Assembly (NCBI GenBank): GCA_017861365.1
Contig: JAGFXR010000002.1
Location: 1-64,000, forward strand
Length of the DNA: 64,000 nucleotides
Direction of reading: 5' to 3'
DNA from: Oscillospiraceae bacterium
GTDB lineage: Bacteria > Bacillota > Clostridia > Oscillospirales > Oscillospiraceae
In this document: one piece after another, positions 42,701 through 50,932 of the stretch
Numbering within the stretch: the stretch's first letter is position 1
Layout: each line of letters opens with the position of its first letter
Notes under the pieces: model-generated
The model's input: the letters and a program-made list of their open reading frames with translations, nothing else
Told to the model about the DNA's origin: nothing
Databases searched by the model: none
Translations under genes and position numbers: made by a program

Positions 42701-43621
42701 CGGAACGATGTTTTCTTTCCCTGTAATCGTGACGTCAAACGTGGACGAGGGCAGTGATGCGTTTAGTGTAAGATTTCCCCGCGCCGCCGTTCCGTCTGTC
42801 AGGGTGACGGGGTCGGAATAATTTATAATTTCCTGCGCGGTCGGCGCTGGGGAGCCGGGTGGAAGCAACAGATAATAGACTGTAACAGGACCCTCGGCCC
42901 CGCCGATTTCAAGCTGAAGGTCGATCGTCCTGAAGGTCTGCCCCCGCTGCGCGTTCAGCAGCTCAAAGGTAAAGCCGGCTGCAAAAACCGTGAAATTACT
43001 GGTGACTGTCGGACTGACGCTGCATTCATCCTTGAACTGCGTGGCGCTGATGGTATAGCTGCCATCTGGGAGGGGTTCGGGAAATTGTATGGAAAATTGT
43101 CCATCGTCACCGACAACGGTCTCGAGACACCCCTGACCGGTCAGGCAAATTTCCACTGTATAGCCCGGCAGTCCAAGACCGCTGATGATGGGCTGTGTAT
43201 CGTAGATCAAAGCCCCCTGCGCTGGCGAGAGGATGGTTGGAGCGGGTACACTGACGGAAAATGGCCCCGATATCAGTTGGAGCTTTGCCTGCTTGATGGT
43301 CTCCAACCGTGTAATGGCTCCGATCAGGCGTGTCGCGGATTGATTGAGCGCAAGAAGGTCATTGAAGGACACTCCCTCTTTGGCAATAAACGCCTGCATT
43401 TTTTCGCCCTCTGCGTTGAGAATATGTGCAAGAGCGGTTTCCTGAAGCGCAACGGATTCCACAAGGTCTATCGCCGCCCGACACCTTGTGAGCTGAGCGT
43501 CCGCCTGAACGGACAGCGTGAGTGTGTCCGAGGCCGATGCCGTTACGGTCGCCTCTTCGTTTACCGTTGTGGTTGCTGATTCAGTTTCAGGATGTTCTGT
43601 GCCGCCGTTTAAATAGCTCAT
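39731..43621 (-). CDS. Large GLUG-repeat protein with Ig-like domain and N-terminal ETALAHILNAEGEK module
   Basis: 1296 residues. Residues 1-35 are a Ser/Thr-rich start with no signal peptide. Residues about 45-115 hold a helical module (ALQETALAHILNAEGEK) shared with the two neighbours. Residues about 130-215 form an Ig-like fold (ILSPAQGALIYDTQPIISG...). From about 330 there is a stretch with YTLSSDINLAGY and then roughly fifteen GLUG-type repeats (IGGVMGNG, IGGILGRG, VGGIAGTAG, AGGICGTVS) with IxNCxS spacing, forming a beta-helix. The C-terminus has no LPXTG or SLH anchor. Lack of export and anchor signals is odd for a surface protein and fits a spore-layer or mother-cell product (inference). 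It follows the small module gene by 21 bp. Confidence 0.8.
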   Translation of the reverse strand: MSYLNGGTEHPETESATTTVNEEATVTASASDTLTLSVQADAQLTRCRAAIDLVESVALQETALAHILNAEGEKMQAFIAKEGVSFNDLLALNQSATRLIGAITRLETIKQAKLQLISGPFSVSVPAPTILSPAQGALIYDTQPIISGLGLPGYTVEICLTGQGCLETVVGDDGQFSIQFPEPLPDGSYTISATQFKDECSVSPTVTSNFTVFAAGFTFELLNAQRGQTFRTIDLQLEIGGAEGPVTVYYLLLPPGSPAPTAQEIINYSDPVTLTDGTAARGNLTLNASLPSSTFDVTITGKENIVPLPEETGIVDGYFYDVYAVAVREPDVSAVDNYPSPVMGMPFDGGDGTEASPFVIRELTEAELQNYPDLLAGNPINQTGVDETARMLENIERLETLYDETSGVYGMIDSLSLDYTLSSDINLAGYAGAYSGQGWRPIGNADAHVTDPGITGEHRFTGVFDGGNHTIANLPINLQAQSELHVQSVGLFGLTDGAELRNLTLNSPSVAAVCSASDQEGDNAGVGSLVGRANDTNITGVSVNDGAVLGSLPEGANLVCVGTLIGLLEGTSLLSNDSVTNSSAVDPERRNSRVGGMVGTVQQLDGQITAQNLTVSAVILSGFGRIGGVIGWAQNGIAVAHDSSATDITIDATGDRIGGFIGGLEGRMASDLSQITVSDVKINLSQDPAVSGLSGGLIGEAFLRDGSLQIADCQVSGTTINSIMYTGGFFGSMNAFGEGVSIAISRCTCDVQLLGGGDIRGGFGGGLTNTAGSVVITDCDCQTEDTVEGARSIGGFVGRVNSTTDDLPVEFLRCETVTPVAATNSNIGGFVGLSFSARYSECSCSGSVSGLGNIGGFLGGGTSSATSEADIPLVIDNCTPTPGPITASTTGLGGIVGNAGSILIQNCQTQIHSLPANGNNVGGIIGQTSGISVVRNCSAEDIAITKSDTIGRSAGGIAGIATADSLRIEHCKASGSITNFQFAGGILGSASVSANITISACEADISIDSDGTGNGGIMGIGYYTAPENESTVLITDCQTFGNVTGTTNIGGVMGNGMRNTTIQNTIAKDVTVTGTVNIGGILGRGDNNCTVSSCAAYASISGTTSVGGIAGTAGTTAIGDSATLIINCYSVGSVTATTNSAGGICGTVSNSSSVEKCYANASVTTTANAAATGGVVGSLSSAAAAVTDSYAINTAITVNTGNAQAGRIAGRLTGSPTLSNNYAWADITITGFTPVSNLDGRDGLTVATATLVKSSTAYVTQTGWSFDDIWTYSADAAVNLPILTSISSALQNPSIA

Positions 43622-43642
43622 GACTGTTCATCCCACCAAACG

Positions 43643-43912
43643 TTACGACAGCTCGGCTGAAAATAATTCCAGCTTTGACTGAAGCATCATTTCAAGGCGG
43701 GTAATGGAGCCGACCAGTTGTTCCACTGATTGATTCAGCTCAAGCAGCTGCTCGGGCGTCACATCCTCCATGGCGATAACAGCCTGCATTTTCTCACCCT
43801 CGGCATTCAGAATGTGAGAAAGAGCGGTCTCCTGCAGGGCGATAGACTCTATTAAATCCGTGATGGCCTGCTCTCGTGTGCCATCTCCCGGAGTGATAAC
43901 GGGCATACTCAT
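43643..43912 (-). CDS. Stand-alone ETALSHILNAEGEK-module protein
   Basis: 89 residues from ATG 43912 (GAGGTG upstream). After a short start it is only the helical module: IALQETALSHILNAEGEK, then LLELNQSVEQLVGSITRLEMMLQSKLE with heptad-like leucines, likely a helical hairpin for self-assembly. The same module is N-terminal in the GLUG protein and C-terminal in the propeller-like protein. Function unknown. Confidence 0.75.
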   Translation of the reverse strand: MSMPVITPGDGTREQAITDLIESIALQETALSHILNAEGEKMQAVIAMEDVTPEQLLELNQSVEQLVGSITRLEMMLQSKLELFSAELS

Positions 43913-44084
43913 CAAAAGCACCTCAATATTTCATACGATTTTAAATCGATTTTTGGCTACTGCTACAGTATATGCCATATTCTTTTTTTGTGCCGTGTGC
44001 AGGCAGTAGATTGTTTCCAAAGCTTTTTGCCATGCATATGCTGTGGTAAGGGTCACGGACTTACGGCCTATTGGAGGGATAGCC

Positions 44085-45131
44085 TTGGAAACTTTAGACC
44101 CGTCTAAGATGATCGCGCTGCCGACCGACTGCTACAAACGGTATCGCGGAATTGCGTTTGACGGCTGCGCTTACTATTTGACTATGCCGCAGGAGTGCAA
44201 AATATATAAATTTAACAGGGATTTTGCGCCCATTGAATGCGTCGATGTCTGCAAGCCGTTTTCAGGCATTTGCTATGATCATACGGAAGGCTGCTTTTGG
44301 ACCTCAGTGGAGGAACTCAGCGTTGTTATTTATAAGCTCGACCAGGACCTGAAAGAGATTGATCGTCTGCAGATCAAGGGCTGCGGCAAAGTATGCTCAT
44401 CCATTGCCGGCCTATCGTATCACTGCGAGAACAATACACTGCTGGTCGCCTTTACAGATTTTGTCGCGGAGGTGCCGAAGGATGGCAGCTGCATATGCAT
44501 TCTTCAGGACGCTTGCGCGGGACGTTATATAGGCGCATTATCGATGGCGCCATATTATGCTGTAATCCGTCAATGCGGGCAAGTACAGGAAGTTGTTATT
44601 TTTTCGGCTGATGGGCGTTCGGTCAAAAGCTTCTGTATCCCCGCCGTATATGCCGTGGAGGACGGTTTATTTAATCCTTGTGCAGAGAAAGAAAAATCGA
44701 GCCTGAAGCTGATCTTTCTCGCCACCAAGCATTGCTATTATCCAAGGCTCCTGTGCTATGAAATCGATGCCTGTGGTATGGAGCTTTGCTGCGGAGACTG
44801 CGGCGGGGCGGAGAGGAAGGGGCAATGCGTATGCGACCTGATCGAATCCATCGCGCTGGTAGAAACCGCGCTGTCCCATATTTTAAACGCGGAGGGGGAG
44901 AAGCTGCAAAAAGCAGTGGAACTGTCCGAGGATGTCTGCCAGCTGCTGGAGGTCAACAGGGCTGTGAACAAGACCATCATGAACGTCACCCAGCTGGAGC
45001 AGATTCTGTACGCAAAGCTGGACACTTTAGGTGAGATACATACAAAAGCATGCCGTGACACGGAGCGCGGCAATCAATGCGAGGGGGATCAGAAGCATTC
45101 CTATGTACCCGAGTATCCCGGGGACCAATGA
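44085..45131 (+). CDS. Beta-propeller-like, cysteine-rich protein with C-terminal ETALSHILNAEGEK module
   Basis: 348 residues from TTG 44085, chosen because GGAGGGATAGCC precedes it; an upstream GTG at 44043 has no such site. The N-terminal ~240 residues show ~45-residue repeats like RYRGIAFDGCAYYLTMPQ and FSGICYDHTEGCFWTS (beta-propeller type), with many cysteines (CCGDCGG near 245). Then follows the helical module (ALVETALSHILNAEGEK). No signal peptide or membrane segment. Cys-rich and exported by no visible route, it could be a spore-coat type protein (inference). Divergent from the other two module genes. Confidence 0.7.
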   Translation: METLDPSKMIALPTDCYKRYRGIAFDGCAYYLTMPQECKIYKFNRDFAPIECVDVCKPFSGICYDHTEGCFWTSVEELSVVIYKLDQDLKEIDRLQIKGCGKVCSSIAGLSYHCENNTLLVAFTDFVAEVPKDGSCICILQDACAGRYIGALSMAPYYAVIRQCGQVQEVVIFSADGRSVKSFCIPAVYAVEDGLFNPCAEKEKSSLKLIFLATKHCYYPRLLCYEIDACGMELCCGDCGGAERKGQCVCDLIESIALVETALSHILNAEGEKLQKAVELSEDVCQLLEVNRAVNKTIMNVTQLEQILYAKLDTLGEIHTKACRDTERGNQCEGDQKHSYVPEYPGDQ

Positions 45132-45149
45132 CTTTGGTATGGGCAAATC

Positions 45150-45196
45150 AAAACCAGGAGGCCAGCCGTAGTTTGCGGCTGGCCTCCTGGTTTTTT
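45150..45196 (+). terminator. Strong terminator of the propeller-like gene
   Basis: Perfect 19-bp stem (45150-45168 with 45176-45194), 7-base loop, ending in TTTTTT. Confidence 0.88.
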
Positions 45197-45355
45197 ACAA
45201 TAGAATGGGTCAAAACAGTTCTGTTTTTTTGCCTATGCCGGTTTTGAATTATGCTTGACATTGATATGATACGGCTGTATAGTAACTGCGGCTAAGATCA
45301 TGCAAACACTGCAAATCAGTGGATGTTCCTGATTATTTAGATGAGGAGAAGGACA

Positions 45356-45826
45356 ATGCGCAGAAGTGACAGAGAAGTAAAGGATATTCAAACAATCACA
45401 GAAATTATCCAACGGTGCGACGTATGCCGGATCGCAATTAATCACAGCCCCGTTCCGTACATCCTGCCGCTGAATTTCGGAATGGAGACGGTTGACGGCA
45501 ACATCATATTGTATTTTCATGGTGCGAGCGAGGGAACAAAGTATGAATTGCTCAAACAAAACAACAGGGTCAGTTTTGAGATGGATTGTTCCCACAGACT
45601 GGTCACAACTCCCGAAACCGGGAACTGCACCATGGAATATGAGAGTGTGATCGGCGACGGCTATATCGAATTTGTGGAGGACTCCGGAAAAGCACACGCA
45701 CTCACTGTCCTGATGGGGCAATATCATCAGGAGAATTTCCCGTTTAACCAAGCGGTCTTTGCCAGAACCACCTTCATGAAGCTGGAGGTTCAGAATATGA
45801 CCTGCAAGGTTCTGATGAAAAAATGA
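45356..45826 (+). CDS. Pyridoxamine 5'-phosphate oxidase-like flavoprotein (NimA-related)
   Basis: 156 residues from ATG 45356 (AGGAGAAGG upstream; the ATG at 45341 overlaps that site). PNPOx split-barrel: VCRIAINHSPVPYILPLNFG, IILYFHGASEGTKYELLKQN, VSFEMDCSH and a late VIGDGYIEFV. This subgroup includes nitroimidazole resistance proteins; in general it binds FMN or heme. Real substrate unknown. Confidence 0.85.
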   Translation: MRRSDREVKDIQTITEIIQRCDVCRIAINHSPVPYILPLNFGMETVDGNIILYFHGASEGTKYELLKQNNRVSFEMDCSHRLVTTPETGNCTMEYESVIGDGYIEFVEDSGKAHALTVLMGQYHQENFPFNQAVFARTTFMKLEVQNMTCKVLMKK

Positions 45827-45929
45827 AGGGTCAGCAACGGCGGCAGAATCTATGAAGGGTACTGCCGCTAGGCGGTTTCAAAGTCATTTTCAGCTGTAAA
45901 GCATCCGAAATTTGGACGATAAAAAGCCG

Positions 45930-47186
45930 TCACTGACTGACAGTCATTTCGGTGCCGATAAAGAGGGGCAGATTTGTCTCACAGTCGATGAGCATGTAAA
46001 CAAAGGGCCGGTTGAGATAGACGGTTTTTGGGTTCTCATTGGGAGCGCTCGTGGCATCGATCTCTATTGCTGTCGCCGCGCCTGCCCTGGTTCCGTTTTC
46101 CTCCACGGCGATATACGCCTTGTGAAGAATATGACTAATGAAAAGAGCTCCATTTTCCGATTGTCCAAGACCGGAAAAATCGGCTTTACCGGCGTCAAAG
46201 GCATCAGTTATGCCCATATTTTTTAGGATATCACTCATCTCTACAGAGTATTCGCACTGAAATTTCGGAATCGCGGTTCGTACCGTGGTATCCTCCGCCT
46301 GACTGAGCATATTCATCATTCCCTCACCGGTGAGAGACGCAACATAGTCACTGACGGAAATTCCCTCATTGGGCAGCAGGGCCACGAAGGCGTAGCTCCG
46401 GTCGGCGTAGTATTTGATAAAGCCCGTGGCGCTGCCGTCGTCCAGATAGCGGTATTCCGTGCCATACATCATGGAGGCGGTTTGTGTTTCTCCTGACTCC
46501 ATAGTAAAGATACCATCCTCCACCTGGCTTTCGTTGTAGACCTCCTCCCACTGCGCGTCAAAGGACAGCGCGTTAATCAGGTATATGACTGCATCCTTTG
46601 GAATATTGTCCAGGATATGATCCACCATTCCATTGGTGTAGTCGCTCACCCATGCGTTGATATCCTTCGGCGTCGTGTTGTCGAACGCCGCCCGATAGAC
46701 GGAAGCTCCGTAATAATTCGCGTTTTGCTGTAAGAAGGATGGATTGACCGTCAGCGTATCATCATCCTTGAGCCAGATGGAGTTTGCCACACTGACCTTA
46801 TATTTGTCGCTAGAGGGAAGATTGGAAAGATAAGCGCCCAGAAAATTGTTCAGTTCCTCATCTGACAGGCCAAAGACCTGCTCCATCTGGGAGAGCGTCT
46901 CACCGTTGGCGCCGTTGGCGGTCATCGCCAGTGCGCACAGGACGGAGAGCGGTGAAATCAGCGCGCTTTCACCTGAGGCGGAGCCAGACTGAAACAGTCT
47001 CACATCAAAATCGGCAATGGCCTCGGTTTCCTCCTGGGTTCTGGCTGTACTGAGCAGCAATGCATTCTGCTGCTGCACACCTTCCATCAGATTTTCCGAC
47101 TGTATGGTTGTTCCGCAAGCGGAGAGCGGCAGCGGCGCAGCTACCAGCACAAGGCAGAGCAGTCCCGCAAGAATTCGGTGTAACAT
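45930..47186 (-). CDS. Serpin-family lipoprotein, inhibitory type
   Basis: 418 residues from ATG 47186 (GGAAAGGAGTATC upstream). Signal peptide with lipobox LSAC (C24), so it would be fixed to the outer face of the membrane. The serpin body is complete: FDVRLFQSG, SPLSVLCALAMTANGANGET, NSIWLKDDDTLTVN, INALSFDAQWEEVY, the breach FISHILHKAYIAVEENGTRAGAATA and the end NRPFVYMLIDCETNLPLFIG (20 residues). The hinge EENGTRAGAATA with small residues marks an inhibitor, and by count the scissile bond would be near T-S in DATSAP. Gut bacterial serpins block host or competitor serine proteases. Confidence 0.92.
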   Translation of the reverse strand: MLHRILAGLLCLVLVAAPLPLSACGTTIQSENLMEGVQQQNALLLSTARTQEETEAIADFDVRLFQSGSASGESALISPLSVLCALAMTANGANGETLSQMEQVFGLSDEELNNFLGAYLSNLPSSDKYKVSVANSIWLKDDDTLTVNPSFLQQNANYYGASVYRAAFDNTTPKDINAWVSDYTNGMVDHILDNIPKDAVIYLINALSFDAQWEEVYNESQVEDGIFTMESGETQTASMMYGTEYRYLDDGSATGFIKYYADRSYAFVALLPNEGISVSDYVASLTGEGMMNMLSQAEDTTVRTAIPKFQCEYSVEMSDILKNMGITDAFDAGKADFSGLGQSENGALFISHILHKAYIAVEENGTRAGAATAIEIDATSAPNENPKTVYLNRPFVYMLIDCETNLPLFIGTEMTVSQ

Positions 47187-47274
47187 GAATGATACTCCTT
47201 TCCAAATTGGGATCATGGCAGCCAATTGTTTGCTTAGACGTAACTGCGGCGCCATTGTTCCCATTGGTCAGGAA

Positions 47275-48351
47275 CTAGTTCTCCATATCTAAAACAACCT
47301 TGACCGCGACAGAGGGGTCAGCGGCAGTTTTAAACGCTTGTACGGCATCGCTGAGCGGAAATTTGTGAGTGATCATTTCCGTTACTTTGGAGTTTTTCCT
47401 GGTAAGATTTGAAATGACCTCTTCAATGTCAATTCGGTCATACCCGCGGGAGCCCATGATGGCACACTGCGTACTCATAATCTCATGGAACCGGATCGGA
47501 ACGCTGCCCTTATGCAGCGCGATGCAGCAAAATCTTGAGCGCTGCTTTGCGTGCTTCATATATTCATCTACAATGTCGTTGGCCCCTGCGCAGTCAATAA
47601 CGGCGTCAATGTTCCATACCGCATTGCTGGTAATCTCCATGGAGCCGTCCTCTGCGATGTCAAGGCGATGGTTTGTGTTTTCCATCAAACCGAACGTTTT
47701 GCTGAGAAATTGGAATACCGCGTCGTTTCCTTTGTTGGAGTTAAACCCTGTGCCACCCATTTTTTCTGCTAGAGCCAGCCTGTCATCATCAATATCCAGA
47801 ACAACCACCTTTTGATTGCCTTGTGCAATCAAGCTGCTCAAGGCACATAGTCCAATGGTTCCCGCACCGATGATGAGAACGTTTTCATCGGGCTTTACCT
47901 GGGCGGTGTTTTTTCCATGAGTGGCGACGGAAAAAGGCTCAATCAAAACAGCATCCTCATAGGAAAGCTCCTCCGGTAAAAGGTAAAGGTTGTGGCCTAA
48001 TGCTGCGTTCCAAACGCGTACATACTGCGAAAACGCTCCGGCCATATCAGACTCATAGGGATCCGGCGTACTGTAGTTGGGGTCTACAAATACTCTCGAG
48101 CCGATTTCTAGCCCCTGGACATGTTCCCCCTTTTCGCAGACCTCGCCTACCATTTCATGTCCGAATTCCCGTCCGGGGAAAATGTAGACCTTTTCTCCGC
48201 CATATTTGTAGCCGGTAATATCCGTTCCGCAGATACCGGAGCGGATGTTTCTGACGATGACATCATCCGGTCCGCAAAGAGGCCTGTCTTTCTCTACGAG
48301 CTCTATATCCTCGATTCCTTTGTAAATCAACGCTTTCATGGTCTGTTTCAT
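47275..48351 (-). CDS. Zinc-dependent medium-chain alcohol dehydrogenase
   Basis: 358 residues, AAAGGAGATTTTT before the ATG. Catalytic zinc ligands C41 (SGICGTD), H65 (FGHEM) and the Glu in LIEPFSVATH are visible; NAD site VLIIGAGTIGLCAL. The usual four-cysteine structural zinc loop is missing. Sorbitol/threonine dehydrogenase-like; substrate unknown. An insert around residues 215-235 (NTNHRLDIAEDGSMEI) is unusual. Confidence 0.87.
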   Translation of the reverse strand: MKQTMKALIYKGIEDIELVEKDRPLCGPDDVIVRNIRSGICGTDITGYKYGGEKVYIFPGREFGHEMVGEVCEKGEHVQGLEIGSRVFVDPNYSTPDPYESDMAGAFSQYVRVWNAALGHNLYLLPEELSYEDAVLIEPFSVATHGKNTAQVKPDENVLIIGAGTIGLCALSSLIAQGNQKVVVLDIDDDRLALAEKMGGTGFNSNKGNDAVFQFLSKTFGLMENTNHRLDIAEDGSMEITSNAVWNIDAVIDCAGANDIVDEYMKHAKQRSRFCCIALHKGSVPIRFHEIMSTQCAIMGSRGYDRIDIEEVISNLTRKNSKVTEMITHKFPLSDAVQAFKTAADPSVAVKVVLDMEN

Positions 48352-48470
48352 AAAAATCTCCTTTATGATATCGTGATTTGTTTTTTATAAATAGTTCTGA
48401 TTGAATCTGTTTTGCTTAAGCCGCATTTTTCGCCAACAGCATTCATCGCTTAAAATTGGCTATGCCAATA

Positions 48471-49859
48471 TCAACGCCTCATGACTCGTTTCGCATCGCA
48501 GCCCTTGCACGGTTCATCGCCGTGAGAACAGGCCCAAAGTTCATTGGCCACAGGAGCCCAGCGTGCGGCGGGTATTTCGCACTTGGCAGCCAAATCTCGT
48601 ACCTCCTCTGGATTTTGCAGGTCGGTGGAATGGGCGCCCGAGGACTCCACCGCACGGATCAGCGCGTCCGGGCGATCCAGCAGGGGGCATGGCCGCAGGT
48701 GGTTTTCGCTCCAGGGCTGTCCGGCCTGATAGGCCTTGAAAAGCGGAGACCGCAGGGCGTCTAGCAGGGTTTTTTCCCGGATGTTGGAATCGGAATAGTG
48801 GATGAAGGCGCAAGGTTCGTAATCACCGTTGGCATTGATGTGCAGATATACCTTTCCGCCTGCCAGACAGCCCTGCGAATATTCACCGTCATTCCAGAAA
48901 TCTAGTGTAAAAATGGGCTTTGTCTCCCGGAATTTGCGAATTTGCTCATACATGAACTTCCGCTGTTCCGGTGAAACCATCAACTGCGGCACCGCCTCCT
49001 TGCCTACGGGCATATACGTGAAGAACCAGCAGAACCGGGCGCCCCAGGCGATCATCTGGTCAAAATATGCCTCGCTGCCGATCATCTGCGTGTTTTTGCT
49101 GGTGTAGCAGCAGGAGATGCCAAAGGGCAGCTTTCGTTTCCGCAGGATTGCCATCGCCCGCTCCACCTTGGCGAACGTGCCTTCACCGCGGCGGAAATCC
49201 GTATCTGCTTCAAAGCCCTCCACGCTGATAGCCGGAATGAAGTTTTTGACCCGGAGCATATCCTCGGCAAACGCTTCGTCAATGAGAGTACCATTGGTAA
49301 ACGCAGTGAACTGGCAGTCCGGGTGTGCCTCGCACAGCCGGATGATGTCTTGTTTGCGCACCAGCGGTTCGCCGCCGGAATAAAGGAACATATATGTACC
49401 CAGCTCATTGCCCTGTGTAATGATGGAATCCAGTTGCTCATAGCTCATATTCAGCTGATTGCCGTACTCCGCCGCCCAGCAGCCGGTACAGTGGAGGTTG
49501 CACGCGGAGGTGGGGTCCATTAAAATTGCCCAGGGAACGTTGCAGTCATACGTCCGTCGGCTTTCCTTCTGTTTTCTTGTTCCGGCGAGGCTGGCATTTA
49601 CGAAGAAGTTGCGCACCGTCGCTTTCAGCACTTCATGATCGACCTCGTCACACAAATTGACCACGAACTTGTTCCATGTGTTTTGAGGGTCGGAAGCGAT
49701 GGGGCGTATTACCTTGATTGCGTTTGTATATTCGCCTGCGATGTCAAAACGTTCCGCCCAATCCACCAATGTTTGAAAATTCTTTGCCGGGGATTTGAGG
49801 GCGTAATCCAGCGCAAGGTCAAGAGCGCCTGCCTGTATATGATTCATGAATTTGCTCAT
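48471..49859 (-). CDS. Radical SAM protein with SPASM domain
   Basis: 462 residues, GAGGAGAAATTCA before the ATG. Residues about 1-110 are helical; the radical SAM motif is CNLHCTGCWA near residue 119. The C-terminal region has a SPASM-type cysteine set (CLAGGK, EPCAFIHYSD, RPCPLLDRP, ACSHGDEPCKGC) for extra clusters. SPASM enzymes often modify peptides (PqqE, AlbA, SCIFF maturases) or proteins. The gene just upstream encodes a 48-residue peptide, a possible substrate (inference only). Confidence 0.85.
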   Translation of the reverse strand: MSKFMNHIQAGALDLALDYALKSPAKNFQTLVDWAERFDIAGEYTNAIKVIRPIASDPQNTWNKFVVNLCDEVDHEVLKATVRNFFVNASLAGTRKQKESRRTYDCNVPWAILMDPTSACNLHCTGCWAAEYGNQLNMSYEQLDSIITQGNELGTYMFLYSGGEPLVRKQDIIRLCEAHPDCQFTAFTNGTLIDEAFAEDMLRVKNFIPAISVEGFEADTDFRRGEGTFAKVERAMAILRKRKLPFGISCCYTSKNTQMIGSEAYFDQMIAWGARFCWFFTYMPVGKEAVPQLMVSPEQRKFMYEQIRKFRETKPIFTLDFWNDGEYSQGCLAGGKVYLHINANGDYEPCAFIHYSDSNIREKTLLDALRSPLFKAYQAGQPWSENHLRPCPLLDRPDALIRAVESSGAHSTDLQNPEEVRDLAAKCEIPAARWAPVANELWACSHGDEPCKGCDAKRVMRR

Positions 49860-49966
49860 TGAATTTCTCCTCGAATAATATGTTTAAAGTTGTCTATGCC
49901 GATGCCAGCGTACAGCGGAAAGTGGCATTTGAAATTGGATGGAGCAAAACACGCCTTTTTATAATG

Positions 49967-50113
49967 TTATTTCTGTTTGCTTTTCACAACCGCCGCAACG
50001 GCAACAGCCGCAACAACGATCAGCCCAATGGCTACAACGGGACCTACCATGGCTTTGACCTCCTTTCTTTTGCTGATTTGATCAATGTTCTCTATAAAAC
50101 ACTTTCCTGTCAT
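49967..50113 (-). CDS. Small hydrophobic peptide gene next to radical SAM gene
   Basis: 48 codons from ATG 50113, with AAGGAG 8 bases upstream. An in-frame internal ATG at 50050 has an even better site (AAAGGAGG) and would give 27 residues. The first part is polar (MTGKCFIENIDQISKRKEVK), the second a single Val/Ala-rich membrane helix beginning MVGPVVAIGLIVVAAV and ending in KSKQK. It lies 5 bp behind the 50120-50653 gene and 108 bp ahead of the radical SAM gene, same strand. Function unknown: tail-anchored membrane peptide or peptide substrate. Confidence 0.6.
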   Translation of the reverse strand: MTGKCFIENIDQISKRKEVKAMVGPVVAIGLIVVAAVAVAAVVKSKQK

Positions 50114-50119
50114 AGCACG

Positions 50120-50653
50120 TTACTCCTTAAGCAGGCTGCCGGCCTTTTCGCAGATCTCATAAATCTCATCGTATTTCTTGTCGATGAGGGGGGTAACTTC
50201 TGCCGACTTGCGGCCGCTGACTCTACGGAAGAGCAGGTAGGGGACAATCCAGCCGATAAAGGCAGGGACGGCGAGAATGATACACAGAGGGGTATTTCCT
50301 GCTGTGATTGCAAATACCGAGCCTGCCATAAAGGCGGTGCCGACAAGCCCGATGCCATAAGCGATGCCGGAGGCTTTCATCACCTTGGAGAATTCCAGAG
50401 ACTCAATTTCGGAAACACCGGCTTCAAACTGACGCTGAAGTCTGGAGATTTCCGCTTTGTTGCGAAGCTTGCGGTTACGCTTGAATTTCAGTGATACAAA
50501 TCGAATACCCTGCGGCGACCCGGAGACACCCTCCAATTGCCAGCCAAAGCTGGGATAGCTGTCTGTGTAGACAGGCTCCATGCTGTGCTTGACCGTCAGC
50601 TCCTTGTATTCATAGCCGACAAAGCTGTTTTCATTTTTTGCAGATTCGCTCAT
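50120..50653 (-). CDS. Hypothetical membrane protein
   Basis: 177 residues from ATG 50653 (AAAGGAGTGGTTCC upstream). N-terminal soluble part (SFVGYEYKELTV, YTDSYPSFGWQLEG) with a basic coiled-coil-like helix (KFKRNRKLRNKAEISRLQRQ), then two membrane helices (IAYGIGLVGTAFMAGSVFAI and LCIILAVPAFIGWIVPYLLF). Not assigned to a named family. The next gene upstream (51499) shares the theme of a short WEYED/YEYKE start followed by helices. Confidence 0.65.
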   Translation of the reverse strand: MSESAKNENSFVGYEYKELTVKHSMEPVYTDSYPSFGWQLEGVSGSPQGIRFVSLKFKRNRKLRNKAEISRLQRQFEAGVSEIESLEFSKVMKASGIAYGIGLVGTAFMAGSVFAITAGNTPLCIILAVPAFIGWIVPYLLFRRVSGRKSAEVTPLIDKKYDEIYEICEKAGSLLKE

Positions 50654-50843
50654 AGGAACCACTCCTTTTTGTATTGGTTTGCTTGGTTGATGGCATCATT
50701 CTATAAGGCTTCTGTTTCTGTTTTGCTGAAACACTGTTTGAATTTTATTAATTTAAAATTTTTTCTGAGAATGCAAAAATGCCGCGCCCTATGTTCGGTG
50801 AAATCATAAAAAGCCGGCAGGCACTTTCGCACCTACCAGCTAA

Positions 50844-50880
50844 AGAGCCTGACGCCGGTTTTCAATCGGCGTCAGGCTCT
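50844..50880 (-). terminator. Hairpin terminator between membrane protein genes
   Basis: AGAGCCTGACGCCG pairs perfectly with CGGCGTCAGGCTCT across a 9-base loop; on the minus strand TTTAGC follows. It lies 50 bp after the 50933-51499 gene. The rest of the gap 50654-50932 shows no gene. Confidence 0.6.
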
Positions 50881-50932
50881 GCGGTTTTAACCTACTCTAT
50901 ATCAGCTGCTCACGTTAGCTGAGTTTTATCCT

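Noticed and set aside
39731-43621. CRISPR-like or tandem DNA repeat
   Set aside because: Repetition is at protein level (GLUG motifs); the DNA copies are diverged and not regularly spaced.
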